This document shows, piece after piece, positions 51,650 through 60,317 of a DNA stretch of 64,000 nucleotides. The notes beneath the pieces were generated by a model. That model did no database searches and was not told where the DNA came from. It saw nothing but the letters and a program-made list of their open reading frames with translations. The stretch is from G963674665 sp964609625 (GTDB taxonomy: Bacteria > Desulfobacterota > Desulfovibrionia > Desulfovibrionales > Desulfovibrionaceae): assembly GCA_964609625.1 (NCBI GenBank), contig CAZSRS010000016.1, forward strand, positions 25,074 through 89,073, written 5' to 3'. Every line of letters starts with the position of its first letter. The first letter of the stretch is position 1. A program made the translations under genes and the position numbers.

Positions 51650-52324
51650 ATGTATATGCCACGACACTTCCATCTCTGCCTTCTGATGGCGGCATTGCTG
51701 TTTGTTCTTGTGCCTCGGGCATACGGGGCTGACGAGAACATCGCGGCACGCATGCAGAAGACCTATGACTCCCTGCAGTCGTTTGACGCCAAGTTCGCCC
51801 AGGTCTTACGCAATCCCACCAGCGGCGAGGAGCAGGAGCGCTCCGGCATGCTTTTCTTCAAGAAGCCGAACCTGGTACGCTGGGAGACCACACAGCCGGA
51901 AAACGAACTGCTCATAGTGGGGCGTACCGTGGTCTGGGATTACTTCGCGGACGAGGGTGTGGCCTACAAGTACGCCACGGATAACGTATTGGAATCCAAG
52001 ACCATGATCCGATTCATCTCGGGGCAGGCGCGGCTGGACCAAGACTTCTGGATCACCCCGGAAGGCGAGGAGGGGGGGCTGAAGAAGCTCGACCTCGTAC
52101 CCAAGGAACCCGAGCCGCAGCTGGTCCGCGCCTATGTCTGGGTGGAGCCCGGAACCGCCATGTTGAGGAAGATCCTCTTGCAGGACTTCTACGGCAATGA
52201 AAACGAATTGACCTTCGCGGATGTGCGCACCAATCCGGACATGCCCGACGATCTCTTCGAATTCGCACCACCGCTGGGCACCGAAATCCTGGACAATACC
52301 GTGCAGTTCGGCGTGCAGCAGTAG
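51650..52324 (+). CDS. lolA: Outer-membrane lipoprotein carrier LolA
   Basis: Periplasmic shuttle that carries lipoproteins to the outer membrane. The 224-residue precursor has a signal peptide ending at about AYGAD (residue 26), then the LolA fold with YDSLQSFDAKFAQVL, GMLFFKKPNLVRWETTQPEN and the C-terminal DDLFEFAPPLGTEILD. AAGGAG lies seven bases before the ATG. ftsK-lolA adjacency is common. A client could be the large lipoprotein encoded at 16105-19269. Confidence 0.93.
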   Translation: MYMPRHFHLCLLMAALLFVLVPRAYGADENIAARMQKTYDSLQSFDAKFAQVLRNPTSGEEQERSGMLFFKKPNLVRWETTQPENELLIVGRTVVWDYFADEGVAYKYATDNVLESKTMIRFISGQARLDQDFWITPEGEEGGLKKLDLVPKEPEPQLVRAYVWVEPGTAMLRKILLQDFYGNENELTFADVRTNPDMPDDLFEFAPPLGTEILDNTVQFGVQQ

Positions 52325-52342
52325 AGGTGTTCGATAGTCTCA

Positions 52343-52372
52343 AGGGCGGCGTTGCCTCTGTATTGCGCCGCC
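52343..52372. terminator. Hairpin between convergent lolA and fba
   Basis: GGGCGGCG and CGCCGCCC form an eight-pair GC stem around a 14-base loop between the two convergent stops. No T run follows on either strand, so terminator function is tentative. Confidence 0.4.
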
Positions 52373-52400
52373 CCTGAAATGATACTGCTCGAAAGATTAT

Positions 52401-53465
52401 CTATCGTACTTCCGGCTTCAACTCGCCCTTGGCGTAGCGGGTGGCCATGTCCTCCAGACCGATGGGTTTGATGGCCGAAGCGCGACCTGCCGTGCCAAAG
52501 GCCTCGTAGCGCGCCACGCAGATGCCCTTCATGGCCAGGGTGGCCTCCTTGAGGTACTTGCGGGGGTCGAAGACCTTGGGGTTCTCCTTCAGATAGCGAC
52601 GAATGGCACCCGTGGAAGCCATGCGCAGATCGGTGTCGATATTCACCTTGCGCACCCCGTGCTTGATACCCTCCTGGATTTCAGGCACGGGCACGCCGTA
52701 AGTCTGGCCCAGATCGCCCCCGAAGTCGTTGATGATCTTCAGCCAGTCCTGGGGCACCGACGAGGAGCCGTGCATCACCAGATGCGTGCTGGGGATGCGG
52801 GCGTGGATTTCCTTGACGCGGGAGATGGCCAGAACCTCTCCCGAAGGGGGGGCGGTGAACTTGTATGCCCCATGGCTGGTACCGATGGCGATGGCCAGGG
52901 CGTCCACTCCGGTCTTCTTGACGAAGTCCGCAGCCTGCTCCGGATCGGTGAGCATCTGTTCCCTGCTCAGGGCGCCTTCGGCGCCCACGCCGTCTTCCTT
53001 GCCGGCCACGCCGGTCTCCAGTGAACCGAGCACGCCCAGTTCGCCCTCGACGGAAACACCGCAGGCGTGGGCCATCTCCGCGACCTTGGCCGTAACGTCC
53101 ACGTTGTACTCGTAGGTGCTGGGGGTCTTGGCGTCGGGCATCAGGGAACCGTCCATCATTACCGAGGAAAAGCCGGATTGGATGGACTGGGCGCAGACGG
53201 CCGGGGAAGCGCCGTGGTCCTGGTGCAGGCAGACCGGGATCTGTGGCCACTGCTCCATGGCCGCGGCGATGAGGTGACGGATGAAGGCACTGCCGGCGTA
53301 CTTGCGCGCTCCAGCAGAACTTTGGAGAATCACGGGGCTGTCGGTCTCGGCCGCTGCCAGCATGATGGCGTGAACCTGCTCCATGTTGTTGACGTTGAAT
53401 GCGGGCACGCCGTAGCCGTGCTCGGCGGCGTGGTCCAGGAGCTGTCTGAGGGAAACGAGGGGCAT
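52401..53465 (-). CDS. fba: Fructose-bisphosphate aldolase, class II
   Basis: Zinc-dependent aldolase of glycolysis and gluconeogenesis. The 354 residues include VPAFNVNNMEQVHAIMLAA, zinc-binding VCLHQDHG and LVMHGSSSVP, the GELGVLGSLE segment, and SSVMMDGSLMPDAKTPSTYE. The C-terminal extension is as in the CbbA/Calvin-type subfamily. It follows the polyferredoxin gene by 41 bases on the same strand. Confidence 0.95.
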   Translation of the reverse strand: MPLVSLRQLLDHAAEHGYGVPAFNVNNMEQVHAIMLAAAETDSPVILQSSAGARKYAGSAFIRHLIAAAMEQWPQIPVCLHQDHGASPAVCAQSIQSGFSSVMMDGSLMPDAKTPSTYEYNVDVTAKVAEMAHACGVSVEGELGVLGSLETGVAGKEDGVGAEGALSREQMLTDPEQAADFVKKTGVDALAIAIGTSHGAYKFTAPPSGEVLAISRVKEIHARIPSTHLVMHGSSSVPQDWLKIINDFGGDLGQTYGVPVPEIQEGIKHGVRKVNIDTDLRMASTGAIRRYLKENPKVFDPRKYLKEATLAMKGICVARYEAFGTAGRASAIKPIGLEDMATRYAKGELKPEVR

Positions 53466-53506
53466 GGTATGACCTCCTGTCTGGTGACGGTTTTTAGGTT
53501 AACATC

Positions 53507-54049
53507 TCAGAACTGTTCACTTTGACTGACATGCTGGTTGGGTAAGACCACAGGCAGCGGCTCCAGCTTTGGTTTGATGTGTTGCATGACTCTTTTGAAC
53601 GCGGCAGCGGCCCTGGGGGTCTGCAGGGTGTTCACCGCGTCGCGCTCCACGTAGACGATGGCCGCGCATGGGCACATTTCGACACAGGCCGGAATCTGCC
53701 CGCGTTGACGCCGCGAGGCGCACATGTCACATTTGATTACCGTATTTTTTTCTCCAGTGCAAAAGATTGCGCCAAAGGGACAGGCCACAAGGCATTCTTT
53801 GGACTCACAGGCCCTGCACGGCGTGGAATCGTGCAGCACGGCACCTTCCGCGTCCTTGTGGATGGCCCCGTGGGGGCAGACCTTCATGCACATGGGATTG
53901 TCGCAGTGCTGGCAGTAAAGGGGCATCATGACGCCCTCGCGTGAACGGGTCATGTGGATGCGGGGCAGACCGTGGGTAAACTTGCAAATCATTTCGCAGG
54001 TTTCACAGCCAATGCACTTGTCATAGTCGATAAACAGCCGTTTGGACAT
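53507..54049 (-). CDS. Four-cluster 4Fe-4S ferredoxin (HycB/CooF/HydN-like)
   Basis: A 180-residue electron carrier with four cysteine groups: CIGCETCEMIC, CQHCDNPMCMKVCP, CRACESKECLVACP and CDMCASRRQRGQIPACVEMCP. This is the DMSO-reductase B/HycB/CooF layout. There is no Tat signal, so it is cytoplasmic. The partner enzyme is not adjacent. An AT-rich leader (54050-54130) with a strong minus-ten-like TATAAAAT precedes it. Confidence 0.92.
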   Translation of the reverse strand: MSKRLFIDYDKCIGCETCEMICKFTHGLPRIHMTRSREGVMMPLYCQHCDNPMCMKVCPHGAIHKDAEGAVLHDSTPCRACESKECLVACPFGAIFCTGEKNTVIKCDMCASRRQRGQIPACVEMCPCAAIVYVERDAVNTLQTPRAAAAFKRVMQHIKPKLEPLPVVLPNQHVSQSEQF

Positions 54050-54534
54050 GGAGTTCTCGCTTGTTCCGGAATTTTATAGCCATGTTGCCATAAAAAAATA
54101 CCCGTGCACAGCATTGTGATTTTTCGAGCGATTGTCTTGTTCCATTTTTCTTCTCGAAGCAGGGCAAATCAAGGTATTTACCGTTTTCACACCCCGTGCT
54201 ATGGCGAGTCAGTTCTTTTCGGGTGCCGCGCATAGGTGCCGTCAAGCCCAGGGCGACGGTCAAACGCATGCCCAAGACGTCCCGGCGGGGTACTTGGAAA
54301 ATGATGTTGTGCTGTATGACGAGCCAGATGCGAAGCAAGCAGCACCATCGAATCGTTGCCGATTCGATGGTGTCCAAGGTCATGGCCCCTGGACTCGGCT
54401 GACGCAGTGTGACGCCGCCATCTGGAAATGCACAACAGCATAGCTGCATACTCGACTGTCGGTTGCATTGTTAACAATTTATATCGTATAGTTATGATGT
54501 ATCCCGCACAACGGCTCTTCACCAGGGAGGCACG
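54050..54534. other. 485-bp non-coding gap with a strong hairpin
   Basis: No credible gene on either strand; open frames here carry no recognisable motif or ribosome site. The ends are AT-rich and the middle GC-rich, unlike a simple promoter region. It contains the 13-bp hairpin at 54343-54372. A gene remnant or a small RNA is possible; I see nothing decisive. Confidence 0.5.
54343..54372. repeat. Perfect 13-bp inverted repeat with four-base loop
   Basis: CACCATCGAATCG, loop TTGC, CGATTCGATGGTG. On the minus strand the loop reads GCAA, a GNRA tetraloop. No T run follows. It could be part of a structured RNA or a protein-binding palindrome. Confidence 0.85.
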
Positions 54535-55086
54535 ATGAGCAGGCTTGATCTCGCACGGATTCAGGAAGTGGGAAAAGCGTTGCGTCACCGCGCGACTTTT
54601 TTTTGGGAAACCGATCCCGCGGATTTGAATAAGGATGATTTCAACACCATAGCAAGCTACTTGCAAAACATGGCGGACAGCATCGACGAGGCTTTGCAGG
54701 GCAGTAAGGGCAAATCCCTTGTTCGCGGTTTTGCCGCCTTCGTGATCTATGTGCTACTTTTCGGTGGTTTGTGCTACCTCTTATACACCTACAGCCCCTT
54801 CGAAGATAAATACTATGCCAAGCTTGCCACGGAAATCTTCTCGGAGCCCGACACCGGGATGTACATCTTCTATTTTCGCGGTGGCATCGCGCTCTTTCTT
54901 TCGTTGTTCGTGTTCTTCGTCTCGATCTTTTTTTCCATTATTCTCTGCGCGATATTGCGTCTTTTCAGCCAAAAATTGGTGAACGCCGTGGTTGAGGCCC
55001 TGGTCACAGGAGTGTTGGCCGCCGGCGTCTACTATATCTACCATGAATATGTATTCGTCCAGGGTCTGGCCAAGACCTTTCTCTGA
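54535..55086 (+). CDS. Unknown membrane protein with three or four helices
   Basis: A 183-residue protein with a soluble N-terminus (1-60) and hydrophobic helices at about 66-86, 110-145 (probably two) and 150-172. A GGGAGG ribosome site precedes the ATG. No domain recognised. It leads a set of small envelope genes and is 24 bases upstream of the 3D-domain protein. Confidence 0.85.
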   Translation: MSRLDLARIQEVGKALRHRATFFWETDPADLNKDDFNTIASYLQNMADSIDEALQGSKGKSLVRGFAAFVIYVLLFGGLCYLLYTYSPFEDKYYAKLATEIFSEPDTGMYIFYFRGGIALFLSLFVFFVSIFFSIILCAILRLFSQKLVNAVVEALVTGVLAAGVYYIYHEYVFVQGLAKTFL

Positions 55087-55110
55087 TCCAAGGACTGCGG
55101 GAGAGCGTCC

Positions 55111-55662
55111 ATGGTGAAGTTCCTGCTCGGCACGTCCCTCGCGGTCGTGCTCATGGCCTCCTTGATCCAACATATGACGCTGCAACAGACGCGGCGACAA
55201 TTGGAGACATTGCACTTGCAGATCAAAGAGTTGGAACTCGCCTCCGCAGGCGCCAAAGGCACATTGGCAGGACTGTATCTGGTGACGAGCAAGGACAAAA
55301 ACAGGCTTTTCAAACTGCAACGGCTGGTGGCTATGAAAGACCATCAGATCACCAGTCTGCAACGCGGACACCTGCTGACCATCACGGCCTACAACGCCGA
55401 TCCGTCGCAGACAGACGACTCGCCCTACATTACCGCGAGCAACAGCAGGGTCAGACCGGGTATTGTCGCTGTTTCCCAGGACCTCTTCCGCAACGGCTGG
55501 GTCTTCGGCCGCAAGGTCTACATCGTGGGGCACGGTGTATACACCATCGAGGATCTGCTGGCCCAACGCAAGCGAAAGCAACTGGATATCTTCATGACCA
55601 ACAACAAGAACGCCGTCGAGTTCGGACGCAAGAAACTGCGCGTCTATCTCCTGGGCTCTTGA
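55111..55662 (+). CDS. Membrane-anchored 3D-domain protein
   Basis: A 183-residue protein. Residues 1-20 are a membrane anchor, about 22-90 a coiled coil, and about 95-180 a 3D (MltA/RpfB-type double-psi barrel) domain. Motifs are ITAYNADPSQTDDSPYITAS, GIVAVSQDLF, FGRKVYIVGHGVYTIED and the aspartate-containing RKRKQLDIFM; these three aspartates name the fold. Such domains act on or bind peptidoglycan. It follows the membrane protein by 24 bases. Confidence 0.87.
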   Translation: MVKFLLGTSLAVVLMASLIQHMTLQQTRRQLETLHLQIKELELASAGAKGTLAGLYLVTSKDKNRLFKLQRLVAMKDHQITSLQRGHLLTITAYNADPSQTDDSPYITASNSRVRPGIVAVSQDLFRNGWVFGRKVYIVGHGVYTIEDLLAQRKRKQLDIFMTNNKNAVEFGRKKLRVYLLGS

Positions 55663-55775
55663 CCTGCAACCCGCGATGGTGGCAGTAGAGGAACGGACGG
55701 AATGCACGACTCCGGCTGAGATGCCACGGGCTACGGCCCGCACTTGCCGGACACACGAAAACCAGAGAGGCTGGG

Positions 55776-56066
55776 ATGAAACGTATCCTTCTTGCGATTG
55801 TATTCGGATGCCTGCTGCCCCTTGGAGCTTGCGCCGTGACCTATACCCATCCGGAAAAGCCCGCTGCACTCTGGGACGTTGATTACCACATGTGTGAAGT
55901 GGAAGCCGACTACGCCGTGACCTTTCACCATTATTCCACCACGGCCTCCCGACCCCAGACCGCGACTTTCACGCACTACAGTCCGAGATACAAGGAGTTC
56001 TTGAGGGAATGCATGGAGCGCAAGGGGTATGCCTACGAGGACAACCTCAAGGAAGTGTTGTTCTAG
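55776..56066 (+). CDS. Small lipoprotein
   Basis: A 96-residue precursor with lipobox LGAC (Cys19) after a short hydrophobic signal. The mature part has further cysteines (HMCEVEA, RECMERKGY), suggesting disulfides, as in small outer-membrane lipoproteins with a CxxxxxxKGY ending. Function unknown. GAGAGG precedes the ATG. Confidence 0.82.
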   Translation: MKRILLAIVFGCLLPLGACAVTYTHPEKPAALWDVDYHMCEVEADYAVTFHHYSTTASRPQTATFTHYSPRYKEFLRECMERKGYAYEDNLKEVLF

Positions 56067-56132
56067 CTTTGATCCCAGGAGCGATGCCACGTCGCCCCGG
56101 CTCGCGCGGTATGTATTCCTGACCGGAAAGTC

Positions 56133-57785
56133 TCAGCGCAGTCCCTTCTGGTTCAGGAAACTGCTGTAGCGTTTGTCGGTCTTTTTGATGTGATTGACCA
56201 CCCAGTTCTTGAGAAAGGTGAGTATTTCGCTGCTGACAGCGACCTTGCCTTGCCTGAGTTTTCCCGCGAAGTCAGCGACCTTTGCCTTGAGCGCTTCGTG
56301 TTCCTGCTTGTGCTGGCGGAATTCGGGATAGCCGTACTTAGTCAGATAGCGTTCCTCGTTCTCAAAGTGGTGGATAGTGTAGTTCACCAGCTCCTCGAGC
56401 AGCCTTGCCTGGACGGCTTCGCCCTTGCCAGCCTTCATCGCCGCGTAGAGGTCGTTGAGCAGTTGCACCAGCTTTTTGTGTTGTTCGTCGATTTCCCGGA
56501 TGTTCACGCTCAGACCGTGGCTCCAGGAGACAAGGGTGTCGCTCTGGTTGGCCTTCATGTCCTGGATCAAGTCGCTGAGCTGGATAGCCATTTCTGTCAG
56601 TCCGTCTATGGCCTTGGAGGAATCGTGAATACCGTCGGCGATGCTCACGGCGATTTCCCTGACCTCCTCCACCGAGCGGTTGATCTCGGTACTCGAGGCG
56701 GACTGCTCCTCAGCCGCGGCCGCGATGTTGGCGATTTTTGAGGCGTTGTCCTCTGCATGGCTGAGGATCATGCGTGCCGATTCCCCGGATTTTTCGGACA
56801 GGCTGGAGGCTTCCTGGGCAGTGGTCGCGACTTCGTCCATACCGCTGACATTTTTGTGCACGGCCTCCTGGATGGCCCTGATGGTAGCGCCCACCTCCTT
56901 GGTGGCGACCATGGTCTTTTCCGCCAGTTTGCGCACCTCGTCGGCGACCACGGCGAATCCCCTGCCTGCTTCGCCTGCCCGGGCGGCCTCAATGGCCGCG
57001 TTGAGCGCCAATAAATTGGTCTGATCCGCGATGTCGGTGATAACGTTGATGACTTGGTCGATGGAGCCTGCACGTTCCCCAAGTTCGGTCATGTCGGCCT
57101 TGAGCTGCTCAGCCACGTCGTTGACTTTTCCGATTGCCTCGCGGGAGCGGGTCACCACATCCAAACTCACCTGCACGTGCTCCTTGGCGTTGCTTCCGCT
57201 GACAGCGGCCTCGGCCGCTCCGCCAGAGACTTCGGCGATGGCCCTGTTCATTTCATCCATGGCCACCGAAATTTCGTGCATGCGATTCTTCTGGTTGTCC
57301 GCACCGGTGATGACCTGGTCCGTGAGACCGGCGAGATGGTCCGTGGCCTGGGTGATCTTCTCCACCATGGATTCCAGACGTTCCGCAGCCTCGCGCATGC
57401 CTTCCTCCTTGGATTGTTCGGCCAGGCGCGAGGCCTCTTTGGACTGCTCCAGAATTTCTTGCGCGCGTCGGGTACTCTCCTCGAGCGTCTTTTCCAGTTC
57501 CTGGGCTCTGAGCCGAAGGGCTGTGTGCTCCTGAACAGTGGACTGGGTCAAGGACAACAGCCTGGGCATGCTCAGCTTGCCTTCGTGCCCTCCCAGCAAA
57601 GACAGGGCCTGTCGCAAGGGGCCGAAGACCTGTGTCTGCAGATAGGCGGCCAAGGCCGCGGATCCGATAAAAACAACAAAAGCAAGGGCGGCGAGGGCAG
57701 GGGAGTCAAGGCCGACCACGCCCATGGCCACGGCTACCACGGCCAACACCGCACTCCAGATGATTATCAGAACGTTCTGTGGCAT
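56133..57785 (-). CDS. Methyl-accepting chemotaxis protein with C-terminal bacteriohemerythrin domain
   Basis: A 551-residue chemoreceptor with two adjacent N-terminal helices (about 3-24 and 30-52) and almost no periplasmic part. A long coiled-coil signalling domain follows, with the hairpin tip DQTNLLALNAAIEAARAGE. Residues about 425-545 form a hemerythrin domain with iron ligands in EIDEQHKKL, YTIHHFENEERYL, FRQHKQEHEAL and WVVNHIKKTDKRY. Dioxygen or NO sensing in the cytoplasm is likely, as in DcrH of Desulfovibrio. The ATG at 57785 is used; the frame opens further upstream. Confidence 0.94.
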   Translation of the reverse strand: MPQNVLIIIWSAVLAVVAVAMGVVGLDSPALAALAFVVFIGSAALAAYLQTQVFGPLRQALSLLGGHEGKLSMPRLLSLTQSTVQEHTALRLRAQELEKTLEESTRRAQEILEQSKEASRLAEQSKEEGMREAAERLESMVEKITQATDHLAGLTDQVITGADNQKNRMHEISVAMDEMNRAIAEVSGGAAEAAVSGSNAKEHVQVSLDVVTRSREAIGKVNDVAEQLKADMTELGERAGSIDQVINVITDIADQTNLLALNAAIEAARAGEAGRGFAVVADEVRKLAEKTMVATKEVGATIRAIQEAVHKNVSGMDEVATTAQEASSLSEKSGESARMILSHAEDNASKIANIAAAAEEQSASSTEINRSVEEVREIAVSIADGIHDSSKAIDGLTEMAIQLSDLIQDMKANQSDTLVSWSHGLSVNIREIDEQHKKLVQLLNDLYAAMKAGKGEAVQARLLEELVNYTIHHFENEERYLTKYGYPEFRQHKQEHEALKAKVADFAGKLRQGKVAVSSEILTFLKNWVVNHIKKTDKRYSSFLNQKGLR

Positions 57786-58070
57786 GCTTCCATCCCTAAT
57801 ATATGTCGTTACACGCTGCCGGCTTCTGACTTTGCCGAAGTATTCTCTGTAATCATCCCAGCAACCTTTTGCAAGCACGTGAATAATGTCACCAACGTTT
57901 CCAGCCTCTCTGGCGGAATATCGATTACCCCTCGGCCGAGGGCATTCTTTCTTGCTCAGTGCCGCAGCTTCTCATACAATCCCAATGGTTGTCATGACAA
58001 ATCAGTGAACGCACAGTAAACCGCCCAGTACGGCAGTCCCACTTCCTGCCACGAAAAGGAGTCGTTGTTC
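57786..58070. other. Divergent promoter region
   Basis: 285 bases between the chemoreceptor (minus) and the helical-repeat gene (plus). No sigma-28 or sigma-54 motif was recognised. AAGGAG near 58057 serves the plus-strand gene. Confidence 0.4.
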
Positions 58071-59291
58071 ATGACCCAAAGCGTATACGAACCACTGGAC
58101 GATCTCCTGGAAAAACAGGGTGATCCTCAGGTCGGGCGGGCGGTTGCGCTCTATCTCGATGTGCTGCGTAAGACTGCCCCCTTGAATGCCGCGCTCATGG
58201 CTTGGCGATTTGAGATGGATGTGCCGCCGTGGTTGGCAGCGACCTTGTCCGGCATTGCCGAAGCGGCGCCCGAAGACCAAACCGTGGAGCGATACTTCCT
58301 GGCGGAGTGCGCCTACGCACTGGCAGTGGGGCATTGTGACGTGGACCATCGCAACCAGAGCGCCCTGGCCCTGGCCAATGCCGCATTGCCCCTCGGCTTG
58401 TTTGAGCGTTTCCGTTGGGCCTGCGCTGATCTTGTCTCGGGGTTGCGCCTGCGAAAAGAGTACTTCCAGACCGACGAGAACAGGGTCGATGCACTCATAG
58501 AGTTTTGCAGCAACAAATGGAGCGACATCGACCGCAACCTTTCCCTAGGGCAGGGACTATACTCCCCGCCTCCTGACCAGCCACCCGCTTTGGCCCTCGC
58601 GGAATTCCTGCTCTGGAACCTGGACAGGGGAGAGTCCAGGGGCGTTACTACCTTGGTGGACCCTGAAATCAGACTCAGCCACATGCTGGAGGCCATATTG
58701 CCTGGGGTTGACTCCCTTGGAAAACTGGCGGCCGAGGTACTGGGCCTGATCGCCCGTTTGCCCGAAGACGATAGCAATGCTTGGCACGGTCTGAAATGCA
58801 TGCTCTGTCTGGCTGGCGCATTGTTTCGACTGGAACGCTTTACCGAGGCTGGATTGTGCTACGAACACGCCATGGCCAGCGACGCTTTTTTCGAGAAGCA
58901 CCCCTTGTGGGTGCAGACTCTTGCCAGATGGGGATTCTGCGCGCTGGCCTCGGGAGATACAGAGCTGTCCAGGAGCATTGTCGGCAACCTTGACGAGGAT
59001 ACGGCCCGACACATGGCGGGGCTCATCGTGGCCTATGCCGCTGAATTCGGCCGTTTTCTGGTCATGCGCAAGCTGCTGCTGATGTATGAAGGCGTGCAGA
59101 TCGACGAACAGGAATACGATCAAACCATCCTCGGCTATCTGAGCCAAGCCACGATGCTGGTGGACAAGGACGTCCAGGACAGGGTGGGATGCCACCGCGG
59201 ACTGTATTACAGCAGTCTGATGCGGGAAGTGGACTGGATGCATGCCGTGATGGAGGCACGATTCAATGGACAGCAGAACAACCAGGAATAA
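58071..59291 (+). CDS. Unknown helical-repeat protein
   Basis: A 406-residue, mostly helical protein with TPR-like helix pairs (for example AGALFRLERFTEAGLCYEHA and RWGFCALASGDTELSRSIVG). No signal peptide, no catalytic motif. AAGGAG about nine bases before the ATG at 58071. It is followed after only four bases by the Cache lipoprotein, so it belongs to the same unit as the sensory genes. A scaffold role is inferred. Confidence 0.82.
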   Translation: MTQSVYEPLDDLLEKQGDPQVGRAVALYLDVLRKTAPLNAALMAWRFEMDVPPWLAATLSGIAEAAPEDQTVERYFLAECAYALAVGHCDVDHRNQSALALANAALPLGLFERFRWACADLVSGLRLRKEYFQTDENRVDALIEFCSNKWSDIDRNLSLGQGLYSPPPDQPPALALAEFLLWNLDRGESRGVTTLVDPEIRLSHMLEAILPGVDSLGKLAAEVLGLIARLPEDDSNAWHGLKCMLCLAGALFRLERFTEAGLCYEHAMASDAFFEKHPLWVQTLARWGFCALASGDTELSRSIVGNLDEDTARHMAGLIVAYAAEFGRFLVMRKLLLMYEGVQIDEQEYDQTILGYLSQATMLVDKDVQDRVGCHRGLYYSSLMREVDWMHAVMEARFNGQQNNQE

Positions 59292-59295
59292 CCTC

Positions 59296-60315
59296 ATGTC
59301 TGCATTCCTGCCGCGAGTGGTTGAACTGCTCCTGTGTCTTGCCTTGAGCGGATGCCAAAGCCAAGATGCCGCCATACCCCAGGTCAGCGAATTGTCGGAA
59401 CGCATCAACGATGTCTTTCTCCTGACACGCAAGGCCACCTGTCGGCTGGCATGGGAAACGGCCGTGGCGCTGGGCAATCCCGAGGCATTTCGTGATGGAA
59501 TCTACCCCGAGGGGCGCTACCGGTATTATCGGGGAACGGTCTACTTCACGCCCGAAGACGACGGCGGCTGTACTGTCTGGGCCTCGGGTGTCGTGCCCGT
59601 GGACGCTGCCCTGAAGGCAAAGATCAGGATTCTCGAACACCTGGACCCGTTCATTAAAATGACCTCATGGAGCAGCCGGTTCATTTCCCAGTCGTATGTC
59701 CTGACCAAGGAAAGCGTGGGCGTGGTCTATCCTTTCTACGATTCCGTGGCCTACATGCCCCCTCTGTTGGATTTCAACGAGGCCATTTTGCCGTTTTATA
59801 CCGCGGGGCCGAAACACAATCCTGGGCGCGCCCCGATTTGGATAGAGCCCTACATCGATGCGACAGGCAAGGGGTACACGGTTTCCGTAAGTTGCCCTGT
59901 GTACGTCGGAGATACTTTCGAGGGCGTGGCCGGAAGCGATATTCCCCTTCTTCCCCTTCGTAAGGCCCTGCTGGACGGCGAAAAGGCCGGATTCATGCTC
60001 CTCAGCGGAGAGATGTTTCCCGCCGCCAGCAACGCACCCGCTGAAGCACTGCTTTCCGTTCGAGGATTGAACGAGTACTACTATCTTGACGAGGTCAAAG
60101 AGGATGTCCACGCCGCAGACAGTTATAAGCTTGGCAACTCCCCTGATCCCGATGTGAAAGCACTGGCCACACGGCTGGGGGATGTACGCGATGCGGAATC
60201 GTTCACCTGGAGCGTCGCCGGGCGAGGTCTGCTGCTCACGGCCTGTCCCATCCCGGAAACAAAGTGGTTGTTGTTGCGTATAGTTCCTGTATCGGCTTCT
60301 CCGCGGCAAGACTGA
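59296..60315 (+). CDS. Cache-domain lipoprotein
   Basis: A 339-residue lipoprotein with lipobox LALSGC (Cys20). The mature part is a double-Cache-type sensor: a long N-terminal helix, then YFTPEDDGGCTVWASG, PIWIEPYIDATGKGYTVSVS and CPVYVGDTFEGVAGSDIPLL, the last two typical of dCache_1. Unlike most Cache domains it is not joined to a membrane output domain. It ends two bases before the histidine kinase, suggesting that it presents a ligand to that kinase. Start ATG 59296 is preferred to 59266 because it begins the signal peptide. Confidence 0.85.
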   Translation: MSAFLPRVVELLLCLALSGCQSQDAAIPQVSELSERINDVFLLTRKATCRLAWETAVALGNPEAFRDGIYPEGRYRYYRGTVYFTPEDDGGCTVWASGVVPVDAALKAKIRILEHLDPFIKMTSWSSRFISQSYVLTKESVGVVYPFYDSVAYMPPLLDFNEAILPFYTAGPKHNPGRAPIWIEPYIDATGKGYTVSVSCPVYVGDTFEGVAGSDIPLLPLRKALLDGEKAGFMLLSGEMFPAASNAPAEALLSVRGLNEYYYLDEVKEDVHAADSYKLGNSPDPDVKALATRLGDVRDAESFTWSVAGRGLLLTACPIPETKWLLLRIVPVSASPRQD

Positions 60316-60317
60316 TA

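Noticed and set aside
54132..54443. Plus-strand frame of 103 codons in the 485-bp gap
   Set aside because: It runs through the perfect hairpin, has no ribosome site and no recognisable motif.
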